The notes under the pieces are model-generated. The model saw only the letters and a program-made list of their open reading frames with translations, was not told the DNA's origin and did no database searches. Source: Thalassia testudinum (lineage: Eukaryota > Streptophyta > Magnoliopsida > Alismatales > Hydrocharitaceae). From it: a stretch of DNA of 64,000 nt. Made by a program: the position numbers and the translations under genes. The DNA lies in assembly GCA_037157565.1 (NCBI GenBank), contig JAZHRO010000002.1:76248001-76312000 (forward strand), written 5' to 3'. Each line of letters opens with the position of its first letter. The first letter of the stretch is position 1. Shown in pieces: positions 1 to 12,367 of this stretch.

Positions 1-1365
1 TGGGTGCATTGCAGAGATTGAACGACATCCTTTAGAATGCATATGTTCTGAAGGGTAGGTGAAGGTGGTTTTCTCTTGGTCCTCGAGATGGATTGCAACC
101 TGATTGTAACCGGAGTACCTGTCCAAAAAGCAAAAGAATCGATTTCCCGCTAGTTTCTCGAGAATCTGATCAATGAACGGTAGTGGGAAATGATCCTTTT
201 TCGTGGAGGAACTGAGTCTTCTGTAATCAATGCAGACTCTCCACGAGTTTGTTATATGGCTCGGTATGGTTTCTTCGATTTCAGTCGTGATGATGATGAG
301 CCCTACCTTCTTAGGCACAACTTGGATTGGGCCCACCCACCGATTGTCGGAGATCGGTTAGATGATCCTTGTATCTAACCACTTGATGATCTCCCTTTTC
401 ACGACATCCTGCAAATTTGGATTTAAGCGTCTTTGCATTTCACGGGATGGTTGTGAGCCCTCTTCAGTGTAGATGTGATGTGTGTAGTATGAGGGGCTGA
501 TACCAGTCAGATCGTTGAGAGTCCATCCAATGGCTCTTTGATGTAACTGGAGAACAGAAATCAGGTGTGTTTCCTGATCAGGTGTGAGTCGGGAGTTGAT
601 AATCATAGGAAGCGTCTAATTGGAACCCAAAAAGACGTACTTGAGATGATCAGGAAGAAACTTTAATTCCATAACCGGGTTGTCAACAGTAGTGGGTGGT
701 TCAATGTGGGTGTCGGGAGCAAAGGAAGGAGCTATGGGTGTGTCTAGGTTGGGTTTAGACTCCTCTAATTGCGGGTTTTGAACTTCTTGTGGTTGATCAG
801 AAATAGTCAATTTTTCCTTGATAAAGTTGTCAACCACAGCTTCGATATTTCAAATATGTTCTATGACTCTGCAATTAATTCCTTATTGGGCCTTAAAAAT
901 GTTGATCTTTAGTGTCTTGCCCCCAAATTTTAATTCAATTTGGCCCTCCTCACAATTGATATTGGCCCTGGCAGTGGCCAGAAAGGGTCACCCTAGTATG
1001 ATCAGTGTATTCTTCACATTTTCAGGAGCATCCATGTCTAAGACAATGAAATCCACTGGAAAATAGAAATCATGTACCCTGACTATTACATCCTCGAGAA
1101 TTCCTTTTGTTGACTTAGTTGATCGATCAACTAGCTATAAAGTCATTTCAGTCGGTTTAAGCTTAGATTCCTTGAAGTAGTTTAGTAGGGATGTCGGTAT
1201 CAAATTTATGGAGGCTCCTAAGGCCAATAAGGCTTGGTCAAATTGTATATCATTGATTGCACAGGAGATTAGAGGGGTGCTTGGGTCTTTTACCTTAGGC
1301 GGGAGTTTGCTCAAAATGATAGAGCTAGCTTGCTCTGATAGTATGATCGGATTCTCGCCTTTGGT
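1..1365 (-). pseudogene. Athila pol remnant: protease and N-terminal reverse transcriptase
   Basis: The minus strand encodes a retropepsin region at about 1260-850. Its motif reads LLALGASINLIP where the family has a D-L-G catalytic triad, so the catalytic aspartate is replaced by alanine. It is followed by the conserved stretch that ends I-I-L-G and A-T-A-R-A-N-I-N-C at about 1030-920. Beyond it, minus-strand sequence from about 360 to 1 matches the RT start of the copy at 58700, with the PLPFIDQILEKLAG segment. Several stops break the frame, for example near 1130, 870 and 610. The fingers and catalytic part of RT lie beyond the window. Function in an intact element would be polyprotein cleavage and cDNA synthesis. 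This copy is dead. Confidence 0.85.
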
Positions 1366-3294
1366 TCACGGCTTACACTTAGGTGTACACACGTCTTTCA
1401 GAAATCGTGCGTAAGCCAATACGTGGTGTATCGCATCCATCAAGGGGATGTTTATATGGACCTGCTCAAAGAGCTTAACCAGGTCCTCCTCAGGCGCCAC
1501 GATTTTGGTTATCCTTTTTCCCTTGGTCAAGGCCTCGGGAAATGGAACCTTAGATGGTTCCTCTAGAATAGGTCCAGGTTCTTGATCTGGGATAGGTGTG
1601 TCCTGGATGACTATCCTAGGGTTAGGGTTTATAATACTAGGCTGGGAGTGGCTTGGATAAGGTGGGTCATATGTTTCTTTGCCAGTACGAGTAGTAATAG
1701 AATTCAATCCCGCCTGGTTTTGGTTTGGTGTGGGTAGAATAGGTGTTTGCTGTTGAAATCCTGAGTTTGAAGTTGAAGTATCCATCCCGTTAGGTGATGG
1801 GGTAGAAGGGGCTTGATAAACAAAGTGAGCTTGAACCTGATTTGGGTTCATAACACGCCTCTAGTTAGGCATGTTATTTGGATTAGGAAGAGGCTGAGAA
1901 GGGAGTGCACCAGGTTGGCGAGCACTTGCCAGCTGGGCCAGTTGATTTCGTAGCTTAGAAATCTCTTCTTTGTGTTGTTTTTGCATGTCAACCAAGGTTT
2001 GGAGAATTACAAATGTATGTTTTTTAGGTGGTCTAGATTGGAAGTCTTGAGTGGGCCTTGGTTGGGTGGGCTGATAAGGTCGTGAAGCCTGTGGTCGGGG
2101 TTGGAATTGAGGTCTTAGATTTGGGTTATTACCCGACCATGAAAAGTTTGGATGATTACGCCATCCATAGTTGTAAGTGTTGGAGAAAGGATTATTCTGG
2201 ACGGCGTGAAGATCCTCGTAGGTCTAAGGAGCTCCGAGATAATCAGGGTACGGGGGTTTAGAGTTCCCCCAACTAAGGTGGCCTGACCCAGAGTTGCCTC
2301 CGAAGCGATAATCAGACGGAGGTGGATATGCATCCATCCTCGGAGAGTGGTAGATGTTGTGCGTAGCCTCCCTTCCTGTGGGCGGGTGCGCATATGTGCC
2401 TTGAGGTGCAGAGGTGGATTTGTGTAGATGACGAGTGATGTCGTCCACCTTCTTCTCGATGATGGAGACCTTGTCCAATTGACTGGCTACCAACTCCAGA
2501 TCAACAGATGCAGAAAGTTCTTGGGATTCGTGTACCCCTTGATTATTTGTCAATGCATGGGTGGACGTCCGATCGTACGCACCCAATGACTCATTGTTTA
2601 GGGAATTCTCGCACATGTTTTCGAGAATTTCCTAGATCGTATCTTCATGCTAACCCATGATGCTACCACCATAGGTTGCATTGACAAAGAGCTTGATATC
2701 CTCACGGAGTCCATGGTAAAAGGATTGGACTTGTTCCCACTTCAAAACTCCATGATGGGGGCACTTACGCATGAGATCCAGAAAGCGATCCCATGCTTCA
2801 TGTAGAGATTCTCCCGCTCCTTAGGAGAAGTGTGTGATTTGGTACCGCATTGTGTTGGTACATCCAATGGGGTAGAATTTTTGTAGGAAGGCGATTTGAA
2901 GTTCTCCTCATGTGTTGATCACACGTGGTTGAGTTTGAAACCAGTGAGCGGCTTTGTCAGCCAAGGAGAATGAGAAGAGTTTTAAGAGTAATACATCCCA
3001 ATTCTGTACATCTGCCCCAAAGGTGTGGGCCAGATGTTTTATGTTCTTGATGTGCTAGAAAGGATCCTCAGAGTTCAAGCCATGAAATTTTGGAGTCATA
3101 TGAAGCATGCTAGGCTTGAGATCTACCTCGGGTCCTCCCACGAGGATGCTGATTCGAGGTTCAATCTCCACTACTGTAGGATTATAGTGATCTCGCATTT
3201 GAGGGCGCGGCGGTGGGTTGATGATAGCATTGATTCGATTTTGGAAGTCATGGAATTGTTGCTCAAGATTAGGTTGTTCTTCTTGGTGATCCAT
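1366..3294 (-). pseudogene. Athila gag remnant
   Basis: I take the start at the methionine at 3294 because the first 40 codons (MDHQEEQPN, then NPPPRPQMRDHYN) align with the gag start of the plus-strand copy at 55707. The capsid-like core follows: F-H-G-L-N-S-E-D-P-F near 3060, then stretches reading A-A-H-W, then L-H-E-A-W-D and a C-P-H-H motif typical of the plant retrotransposon gag domain. A stop follows directly after EDPF and more lie in 2620-3050. The C-terminal half (2616-2224) has a helical piece DKVSIIEKKVDDITRHL and a Pro/Gly/Ser-rich tail. The last part (1851-1366) is a Pro-rich linker to protease. Gag would form the particle that packages element RNA. Confidence 0.85.
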
Positions 3295-4392
3295 AGTTGA
3301 TGAAGGGGAAGTGGGTTATGAATTAGAGGATATGTCAATGTGATCAGGTTGTTGCACAAACACAGAAGTTGAGGCTCAACCTTGATGAGAGTGGATATCT
3401 AATGGAGGCCTCAAGGATGGTCTTAAGGACCTCCTCCCAAACAAGAACCGATGCATTAGATGAGAGAAAGAATGTGATGGACCCAATCAAGACACCCAAA
3501 AATTTTGGATGACTATAGAGGTTTGGGGTGGATGATACCCCTTAGTCAGAAAGCCATCTACCTGAGAATTACCTGGGCAGCCAGAGAGGGAGTGTCCCGC
3601 AAAGACCCCTACACAGTGGAGCGCCCCCACGGGTTATAGGGTTTCCCCCACCCGACCTCTCTTGTCACTGATGTTCCAGGTAAACCAGAATGGGGACTTG
3701 ACCTCTTAAGTCTATCAGTTTTAATTAAGAGCAAGGGTGCTTATGATTTCACTTGAACTTTTAAGATGTTTTTGTGAAAAGTGACCTAATTTCAAGATTG
3801 GTTAACCCAACAAGGTGGGTCAACTTCACTTGTTTGTCCTTAAAAATTTAGGTCCCTCTTTTAGTGTTCAAATGAATTTAAGAGCCTGATTTTAGGGTTT
3901 TGCTTGAATAGATCAGTTCAATCAAGGCTTAGGCACACATTGTTTGGAAAGATCAACTCTTGATCAAGCAAGTGTGTCTCTAAAAACCCTAAACTGGAAT
4001 CTTTAATTGGCTCTAATTTGGTCCAATTTAATTTATCAAAAATGTGGTACCTAGGGCTCAAACAAGAATGTGATAGCCCTAGATACCTTAAGCTTCAAGT
4101 GGGTGCACAGATCAGGATTTGTTGTCTAAATAGAATGTATCAAATCAGGCAACTTGATGAATTATCTAAGGATAGAATGCAAGTAGCCCTAATTGATTTT
4201 TTTCCTTTTAAACTTTTCAGAATCAGGGGCTTAATAGAGAGAGTAGTTAGAACTTACTTGCGCCTAGCGTGTTTAATGTGCGGCTGATCTTCCCGGAATG
4301 TATCCCCCTTGAAACAAACAACAGCAAAAGAGATATAGCAAGTTAGAATCCAAATCAGGAATTGCAATCAAGAGTTCTAAATTTCTAGTTGC
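3295..4392 (-). other. Athila untranslated leader
   Basis: About 1.1 kb between the primer site and gag with no convincing reading frame. The gag-proximal part (about 3480-3800) contains the block with GGGTTTCCCC and ACCCGACCT that recurs in the leaders at 14580-14870 and 55290-55510. It probably carries packaging or translation-control signals. No host sequence is seen in it. Confidence 0.7.
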
Positions 4393-4410
4393 TCATCGGC
4401 AACGGTGCCA
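4393..4410 (-). promoter_or_regulatory. Primer binding site, tRNA-Asp type
   Basis: On the minus strand this reads TGGCACCGTTGCCGATGA, three bases after the LTR end. It matches the complement of the plant tRNA-Asp 3' end (TGGCGCCGTTGCCGGGGA) at 15 of 18 positions. A tRNA-Asp primer is characteristic of the Athila lineage. Confidence 0.85.
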
Positions 4411-4413
4411 AAA

Positions 4414-7147
4414 TGTTCGTGCGCTAAGTTAGTGTTCTAAAATTGTTGCATTGTAGTATAACCAAAATAACGCTCAAAGAAATAAATTTATTACTCGAAA
4501 AAGTTCCGAGGTCGAACATAGGGAGCACTATGGAATTCAGTTCTCAAAATTGCAAGTTAAGACAAGAAAGCTATGAAATTGTAAACGAAAATAGTTTTAG
4601 AATAAAGTAGCATTAGGATCAAGTGTCAGATTACAAAAATAATGGAGTAAAATAGTGATTTAGATCACCAAGTACTTCTTACAATGATAGCTAATGAACT
4701 TAATGTATATATTTAAGAAATGCAATCAAACCAATCGTCTGATTTACTAATTAGATGGCTTAAACTGCTCAAGCCTTTCTCTGTACTTCTTCTTCTTTGC
4801 TCTTTCTCTTCTCTGCCTTTCTTCTTCTTTCAGCTACGACCCTTCCTCTTCTTTGTGTTCTTCTCTTACTTTCCTTCTCTGTCTCTGCAACTGTTCTTCT
4901 TCCTTCAGCCCTTCTTCTTTCTCTAGATTTCTTCACACAATAGAGGAAAAGCTTCTGAATTTGGCTAAGTGTTAGTCAGTTCTCACCAAGAGCAAAACCC
5001 TCCCCCTACCCGTGCAGGTTCTCCCTCTCTCTTTAGGATCTGCTCTCCTAGAGCGACAGAGGTAATCGAGTTATCAGACCTAGCGTACCTGGGTCCAGGC
5101 TCACTGGAAGTGGGTGGTGAGGGAGGAGTGAGGCTTAGGTGAGTTAACAGGTCAAAACAGTTCCACGGGTAGAGGTTGCGGACGAGGCATAGGTGCACGG
5201 GTGAGAGGGACCTCACCCTGTGTTCTGAGGTGATAAGGCTATAGCACTTTTTCAATTTATATGCCTCGGGGCGTTCTTCAGCTGACGATGTGGGACTAAA
5301 CCACGTCCCATCTTCGCATGCATTTGCAGGTGGTTCTTCGTCTGATTACAGTAGCTGTCGATGGTGCCTCACCCAATTGGAGACCTGGGCGTAATCCTGG
5401 AAGTATTTTGCGTCAACTTGGAGCCATAGCCTGGAGCATGCGCGGATAGAACGGGCTCAAGCTTCCTTTGAAGCTTTGCGTTAATGGCATGGGAGCTTGA
5501 CATCTGAAAACATCAACAAGGCCTTTCGGCTGCGTCAAAAGGTTCAAAGAGTATCGCCATAGCATGACGAGTTCGTTGAGGAGGTTGGCATGGCAGATGG
5601 GTGTGGATGGTGGTCGGACAGTCACGGGTTAGGCTGGAGATGATGGGTCTATTTGGGGTGGTGTTTGGGTGGATGATGGATCGAAATGAGAGAGGGGAAA
5701 TTAGTGGAGAGGTGTGGCTGACCTTTTGAGGTAGTCAGTGAGGGGTTTGGTGGTGTGTGGAGTGAGATGTACCTCGCCGAAGGTGTGGCCGAAGCGGTGG
5801 AAGACGATGGAGTCACGGAGGCGTAGTCGAGGTCGAAATGGCGTGTCGAAAGTGTTGGTGTGATATGGAAGAGTTTAGGGAGTAGTTGAACGTAGTAACA
5901 GATGAAGTGGGAAGGAGAAGGCGTCGGTTGTGGTGTTGCTGACGCCAGAGAAGAGAATAGCTCCGGAGAGAGGGAGACGGTGAGGAAGAAGGATATTAGG
6001 GTGCCACTGGCTGGTACGGCTCGACGCGGGAAGAAACGAGGAAGGCAACTCCGCTGCTGGTATGGTGAATGGAGGACAAAGAAGGACGAAGGAGCTTGTC
6101 GGACGTCGAGGAGCTTTCGGCCGAGAGAGAGAGAGGAATTGGGGGGGATCTTGGCCGATTTCGAGTGTAGGGAGAACGGTCTGATCAGGAGATTCTTTTA
6201 TAGACCTCAAGAAGAAGTTTTAAGCTTGGGAAGCTTGCTTCCCAAGCTTGGAAAGCTTGCCGAAGTTGGGAAATTCCTTGATACCCAAATCTCTCATGCG
6301 TTCGCATGAGAGATTGGGAAGGTTTTTGGGCGTAGGTTTTGGCTCAAAATGAAAGGAATTTTTTGACGAACTTCCCTTTCAAATTTGAAGGGGTTCGTCA
6401 AGAAATCAAGGGGTTCTTTCCAAATCAAGGTCACCGGAGTAAGTAGGAATAGGTTTAATGGTGGTAGGGACCTTTTTGTGAGAACAATGACAAAATTAGG
6501 GGTCTATTTGAAAATATTTTGAAAGTTAAGAGCATAAATGTAATCGGATAGGACCAAGATGCAAACTAGGTCAAGACAAACTCATCTTGGGTCCAAATTT
6601 TGCTACAAACCTAATTTGGACATAAGAAATCTAATGGTGAAGTTGGAGTTTAGTTTTGACCACGATTGCTAGGTAATTTATGTAAAAACTCAAATTAGGG
6701 CAAATGTCTGTCTGAGACTGTTCTAGGTCAAAATGGGTTCTGATGGTCAAATTGAAGGTTCCAAACCCTAGATAATATTTCTCTATGAATTTTAGAAGGT
6801 TTAAGTGAATTTTATCTTGACCAGAACCTCAGTTAATTAAGCAGGTCTATTTTTAGGTTATTAAAAGTTATTTAATTCTTAGAACATGTGTAAACCCTTT
6901 TCTGATTATTCTGACCCACTTGTTAGCCTTTTAGGACCATTTGACCCTTAATTAATCCCTAAGAAAACCCATGGTTGTACTACATTCATGATATGATGGT
7001 AAAATTACAGTTTTAACCCTAGTTTCTTATTTTTCCCTCAGAATGATTATGCAGTGACTTATGGCTATCTAAAAGTTATGTTGGAGCATTTACTGACTTA
7101 ATTGGATCAAAATGAGCTAGTTGTGGCTCATGATGGTATTCCCATCA
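4414..7147 (-). repeat. 5' LTR of Athila element 1 (2734 bp)
   Basis: The minus strand begins TGATGGGAATACCATCA and ends ...CACGAACA, the usual TG...CA. The first 17 bases form a short palindrome shared with other LTRs here. A TATA box is at 6195-6202. A CT/CTT-rich stretch at about 4780-4930 (GA-rich on the sense strand) lies near the 3' end. The LTR at 51859-54576 is clearly the same family over its whole length. Short open frames inside the LTR (for example 5875-6309) have no protein family likeness. Confidence 0.9.
6195..6202 (-). promoter_or_regulatory. LTR TATA box
   Basis: The minus strand reads GGTCTATAAAAGAATC, a clear TATA box about 950 bp into the LTR. The same box occurs at the matching place in the copy at 52782. 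Transcription would run leftwards into the element. Confidence 0.7.
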
Positions 7148-8379
7148 AGATGCCTCTTGACTTGGCCACTTGGATGTTGACTAACATGGCCTCGTACTTT
7201 GCCACATTGTTGGAGGCGGGAAAGATAAGCTTGACGACATACTTATGAGTAGTGCCACTTAGGGTGGTTAAGGCTATGCCTACCCTAGGCCTAGCTACCA
7301 TGGAAGAGACATCTACATACAACCTCCAAGGCAAAGAGAGGGAAGCATCTAGATCTGTGAACTCTGCTATGAAATCCTCCAGAACTTGACCTTTGATTGA
7401 TGTCTTTGGCTGGTACTGAATATCGAATTCCACCAGGTCCATGGCCCATTTTATCTGTCGTGCTGACCCTATGGGTTTTTGCAGCATTCGGTGCAAAGGT
7501 TAGTCAGATAAGACTACTATTGAATGGGCTTGGAAGTACGGGTGCAGCTTTCTGCAGGCAGCCACCAAGGCTAGCCTGAGTTTCTTGATCACAGTATACT
7601 TAGCTTCTACACCTTGATAGGTCTTTCTAATGGTGTATATTGGTTGTTTCCCCCATTCTCTTTTGCCTACTAGAACAACGCTGATGGTGGACATGGACAC
7701 CGCCAGGTAAAGGAATAAAAATTCCTCGACCTTAGGGGTCGTCAGAATGGGAGGACTTTTAAGGGCTTCCTTTACCTCCTCTAAAGCCTTTTGGTAATGG
7801 GGAGTCCAATGGGTTGCGGTATGGCCTTTTCCCTTTATTATACACTCAAAGAAGGGGAGACATTTATCAGAATATCGAGACAAAAATCGGCCTAAAGAGG
7901 CGATCTTGTTGACGAGTGACTGTATCCCTTTCAGAGTGTTTGGTGGCTCTAAAGCCATGATGGCTTGAATTTTATTGGGGCTTCTATTCCCTGATTAGAA
8001 ACTAGAAACCCTAGGAATTTACTCGCTAAAATGCTAAAGACACATTTATCGTGGCTCAAGTGGAGGTAGGTGCCCTTTAAGACATGGAACACCTCTGCTA
8101 AGTACTTTAGATGTTGTAGGAAATTTGATCCCTTCACCAATATTTCATCAAAATATACCTCAAGTGATTTTCCTATTAAATGGGAAAAAATCATGTTTGC
8201 AAGGCACTGGTAAGTTACTCCAGCATTCTTCAAGCCAAAAGGCATGGCTCTATGCTGAAATAGACCCCTATCTGTTATAAAGAAGGTATGAGGTCTATCT
8301 GCTGGAGCAAGGCTTATCTGGTGGTATCCTTTGTAGGCACCCAAGAAGGACATGTGAGACTGGCCACTGCGTGAGTCCA
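7148..8379 (-). pseudogene. Tat-type gypsy pol island 1: reverse transcriptase C-terminal half and RNase H
   Basis: The minus strand encodes RT from palm to thumb followed by RNase H. Visible landmarks are MSFLGAYKGYHQISLAP, MPFGLKNAGVTYQ and the catalytic box, which reads VYFDEILVKG where the Tat lineage has Y-V-D-D. The second catalytic aspartate is therefore glutamate. The connection (FLSRYSDKCLPFF, then ALKSPPIL) and RNase H (YVDVSSMVARPRVG, VAKYEAML) follow. Stops near 7950 and 7500 and missing codons break it. RNase H is cut at 7147 by the Athila insertion. The upstream RT half is the island at 18307-18982. GTCCA at 8375-8379 is the target duplication of the next element. Confidence 0.9.
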
Positions 8380-11090
8380 TGTTGTATGCGAATCGAGGAG
8401 ATTTAATATGCATTCATTGTAGTATACTCCTAAATCGCACAACAAAACATTTAAATTTATAAACTCAGATTCAGAGAGGAGTCTGAGGTTGTTCGTAGGG
8501 AGCAAATATAGAATTCACACATTAATCTTCTTTCAGAATAGATAAACACAATAAATTGAGCACAATAAAAGATATGCAATAAATGAATTGCTCTAATTGA
8601 TATTCAAATGTAAATCAAAGGATCATGAGATAAAATGAATAGAAAGACAAAATAATGGTGATTTGAATCACCAATTATTCATCTTAATTAAGCATATACC
8701 CAAGCATTTGTATCATTTAAATAATTCAACAGTTATCTCAATCAACTCAACTTAGGTACTTAAATGATTCAACAGTACTCAAAATCAACCTCAATCAGAC
8801 GTCGTAACCTTCACATATCAGAGCTTCATAGAAGGCACACAAGGGTGCCAACCTTCTCAAAGCCTTCCAAGCACAAGGCCTCTTCAAGCCTTCTTCAAGC
8901 CTTTCTCAAGCACAGGAGGTTTTCCTCTTCAGAGGTTAAGTGTTAGCCTCTTCTTCAACACGGGGCTAACTTCCCCAGAGCAAAACCCTCCCCCCTCCTC
9001 ATTACAAATCTCTCTTCCTTTTCTTCTCTCAAAGCTGGGGTTTAATCGGGTCAAATGTCAGGTAAACTGATCCTAAGTAGTGTCCAAGTTGGCGTGCCAT
9101 GTGCACGGGAGAGGAGTGAGAGCGCGAGGAGGCACGTGCGTGGGGGACCCGACCCCCCGTGTTAGTGGGAAACCGAGACAAGGCACAAAATGCTCTTAAG
9201 TGTCTACAGCTGCTTTGCATCTAACGATGTGGGACTAAACTTCCCACTCCTCCTTCGCTCATAGTAGTAGCCATGCTTACTCTAATTGAAGGTGCTGCAG
9301 CTGCACTTCTTCGCGATTGATGCTGCACGTAGTTGCGATGAAGGGTTTCGTAGCTCTTAGAGTTGGAAGCGAGATGGGGTGATGACCGTATGGCAGTAGA
9401 TGTCACCAGAGAAGACAACGGCGACGGCGGAGTTGACCTGTAAGAGAAACACGGCCTAGGGCCCAATTAGATAGCCGGTGACCTTCGCCATGATGTGGCG
9501 AAGGTAATAGTGGGTGCGATTTGGTGCGAGGAAGTGTGAGGTGGTTGGACGGCAGTGGTGAAGGTGGCTGTGAGTGGGTGAGTCCGACCGATGATTCCAG
9601 AGGTCAAGAGTTCCAATAACCTGGGTATTTTGATCTCTGGATCATGGAGAAAGTGTGGATGGAAGTGGTGGGGTGCTTGGTGGTGTGTGTTGGCCAGGAG
9701 AGCTCATCAGAGCTTCGTCAGCCGTGAAGAAGATGGTGGGGGAGTGAGGTGGTCAGTGGTTGAAATGAGAGGGAAAAGGGTTAGGAAGATTCAGAAGAAG
9801 GAGGTGAAAAATTATACCTAGTTATTGGATGACGGGGATGAGGAGAGGCACCGGTTGTGATTGGCCAGCACACATAGCTGGAGTTGGAGGAGGAGAAATC
9901 TTTGTTGAGGGAGCGGCGATGACGAAGAGGATCTAGAGACTCCTACTGTGGTTGGCGAGGAGCGGAGGAAGATGAGGAGGAAGGAGTTGCCTCCAATTTG
10001 ACCATTGGAGGCCCTAATGAGAGGGGTCAGGGAGGTCACCGGAGTTGCGGTTGGAGTTGGCCGGTGGAAGAAATGACGAAGGTTTTAGGGCCAAACCGGA
10101 CTAGAGAACAAGGCTTGAATCTTTAGGAGGTTTTATAGAGCTCCAATATGCTCTTAATTCCTAAATTGAGTGTGAATTTCTGTAGGAAATAGAGGAGTTT
10201 CCTCTTTCTGAAATGAGAGCTTGGTGGAGCTTTTTAGGCTCTAATCAGCCCAAACTTGAGGTGCAATCGACAAGGAATCCTTCAAGGACCAATCCCTCCA
10301 AATTTAGAGGGATTTGGTTGCCAAATGCAAGTGCTTTCCCTCTTTGAAGTCGGCGGTCTTTTGGTTTTAGGACTCTGTGTGGGAATCAGGTGCCAGGGGG
10401 TAGTTGGTGAAGAAGACGATAATGATAGGAGGCTGTACGCAAGGAATTTTAAAAGTTAGGGGCTTAAATGTGAAGAAGAGAGTTTTAAGGGACTAGATTG
10501 CAAACTAGGTCAAGATGGACTTTGATTGGGCCCAAATTTTACTACAAACCTAATTTGGACCAAAGAAATCTGATGGTGAAGTCAGATTTCAGTTTTGACC
10601 AAGTTTGTTTGGGAAATTTGCATAGAAACCTAAATTTAGGTAGAAATCCATCTAAGACTCTGTTCATGGTTAAAATGGGTTCAAATGATCAAATCAAGGA
10701 TACCAAACCTTAAGGAATATTCTTATATGAATTTGAGAAGGTTTAGATGAATTTTATCATAACCAAAACCTCTGTAATTCAAGCAAGTCTGAAATTAGGT
10801 TTTTGGGTGCTGTATTGTTTCTTGAACTACGTGAAACCCTGTTTTTGTCTACATGGACCCACTTATTAGTCTTTAATGCTCATTTGACCTTTGATTAACC
10901 CCTAGCAAACCCCGTGGTTACTCTGCTTTCATGATATGATGTTAAAACTGCAAAATTAACCCTGATTTAGTGTTCTTCCCTCAAAAAGGATATGCAAGGA
11001 ATTATGACTCTCAAGCGACTATGTAGGAGCTTTTGTTACTTGATTTTTATTAATTAAAGTTAGTTATGGATCATGATGATGTAATCATCA
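8380..11090 (-). repeat. 3' LTR of element 3 (2711 bp)
   Basis: On the minus strand it starts TGATGATTACATCATCA and ends ...GCATACAACA. It aligns with 15639-18306 from end to end with scattered substitutions and small gaps, for example the 60-residue frame at 8764-8946 against 16012-16194. The first 17 bases form a palindrome with 7-bp arms. Small open frames inside are shared LTR sequence, not genes. Confidence 0.92.
10131..10137 (-). promoter_or_regulatory. LTR TATA box (3' LTR of element 3)
   Basis: The minus strand reads GAGCTCTATAAAACC. The other LTR has the same box at 17358-17364. Confidence 0.6.
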
Positions 11091-11119
11091 CACCCTTATG
11101 CCTAACTTTTGCTAGTCCC
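11091..11119 (-). promoter_or_regulatory. Polypurine block next to 3' LTR (element 3)
   Basis: The minus strand reads GGGACTAGCAAAAG, then TTAGGCATAAGGGTG, directly before the LTR start. This is where plus-strand DNA synthesis would be primed. The purine run is interrupted. The matching block in element 4 (20749-20780) is cleaner. Confidence 0.6.
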
Positions 11120-11317
11120 TTAGTAAAATCTTATGGAAAGAACTAGATCTCTAGACAATGCTTCTGATGTTTAGATGCCTGATTTGTTCCACTTTCTAGA
11201 AATTAGGTCAGAATGCCAATAATAAGCCTGGAGGTACTCAAGTATCAATAAAGATCCAGACCTGACCAGCTTTAGCCTGAGTCTATCATGAATGTTTCTA
11301 AGGCCCGCAAAAACTAC

Positions 11318-11420
11318 CTAGAGGTTTGTTGAACCCAGTGGTTAAAGCACCCGTGCGTAGAATGCAACATGTCTAGGTTCAGTTTGTCAGTGCATTTTTT
11401 GTAAGAGAGAGATAGAGAAG
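11318..11420 (+). mobile_element. Possible tRNA-derived SINE head
   Basis: The sequence has a box A-like stretch (CCCAGTGGTTAAAGC) and about 40 bp later a box B-like GGTTCAGTTTGTC. This is the spacing of an RNA polymerase III promoter of tRNA origin. No matching segment is evident at the equivalent place in element 4. I cannot define an end, a tail or a target duplication, so this is tentative. Confidence 0.3.
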
Positions 11421-12351
11421 GATTTTTTTCATTTGGAGAGTTGTCTCTCTTTTTCTTCTTATTTTTCCCTAGACCGAACCTTGAATTAGCCCTAAACACA
11501 ATCTGTATCAGATTTCTTGTTCCCACCATCAATCCTTGAAGGGTTCTTGGATTTTGATTCTTCAGGATAACACCGCCCATGGTAACCCCCAAAACTCCTT
11601 GCTTTCGACACTTTGGGATAGTGCCGCCCATGGCATTCTGTAGCTAAATTCAGACCCTGGCAATCAACATTTTGGGATAATCCTGCTCTTGGCACCTAAA
11701 CCAGCTCAAGGTGCTTACATGCCTCTGGTAGGATATTTAGATATCCTAGGAGGCAATCATTGAGGAGGCAATGTGTTATTACACATCTTCTAGGGGAATT
11801 TCCCACCTCTCCGTGACAGGAACTCATTTAATCAACTTGTGTTGTTGAGTTGCTCCTACGTTAGATCTTTGAGATGGCTTTTCAAAATAGAATGCTTTTG
11901 GCATGATTTTCTTTTTTAAGTGCACTGAACCAGACTTAGTGTGTGATTTTTGGATGCCTAGGTTACCAAGTCCTGCAAACCAAAGGGCAGGAAATGGGGC
12001 CGAATAATCCCTAAGCCTTAGACCTACTACATCAGCTTCGTACTTTCCCCAACCTCTTGAGGACTAATCTAGATCTTAATGAATACGTGAATGTTTAAGC
12101 CTTAAATAAGCCTAAGAGGCCTGAGATCAGCACTCATACTAATCTCCTTGTCTCTATCATTTTAGGACTTAATTTTTCTTTTGATTATCCATAATCATTC
12201 TCTATGACTATCATTTTTTCTTGATTTTTCTCCTTTTTGACATTTTGTATTTCCTCCTCTTTTTCCTCCTCAAGAAAGATTTTCAATCATTTCTTCAAAT
12301 TTCCTCCCCTTCCCCCTCAGAGAATTGAATTTTCAAATGTTTACACTTTAA
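11421..12351 (-). other. Non-coding spacer between the two polypurine blocks, element 3
   Basis: About 0.9 kb with no supported gene. It holds roughly three imperfect repeats at 11560-11690, recognised by GGGATAGTGCCGCCCATGG and variants, and pyrimidine-rich stretches near 12220-12320. Element 4 has a spacer of similar length at the same place, also with internal repeats. Confidence 0.55.
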
Positions 12352-12367
12352 CACCCCCCCATGCCTA
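12352..12367 (-). promoter_or_regulatory. Second, internal polypurine block (element 3)
   Basis: The minus strand reads TAGGCATGGGGGGGTG. It lies about 450 bp past the end of the decayed frame and about 1.25 kb before the 3' LTR. The same block follows the stop codon of the intact frame in element 4. Confidence 0.5.

Larger units (their letters stand above)
1..7147 (-). mobile_element. Athila-type Ty3-gypsy retrotransposon, 5' part (LTR, gag, protease, start of RT)
   Basis: Reading on the minus strand from 7147 there is a complete 5' LTR, a tRNA-Asp-type primer site, a leader of about 1.1 kb, then gag, protease and the beginning of reverse transcriptase, which runs off the left edge of the window. 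The element interrupts the RNase H region of a Tat-type element whose sequence resumes at 7148. Its other end and target duplication lie outside the window. A second copy of the same family, in opposite orientation, starts at 51859 and supports every boundary given here. All reading frames carry stops, so this copy cannot make proteins. Confidence 0.9.

Noticed and set aside
4393..4410. tRNA-like sequence
   Set aside because: This and the similar places at 15618, 24955, 46980 and 54580 match only the 3' end of a tRNA and lie next to LTRs. They are primer sites, not tRNA genes.
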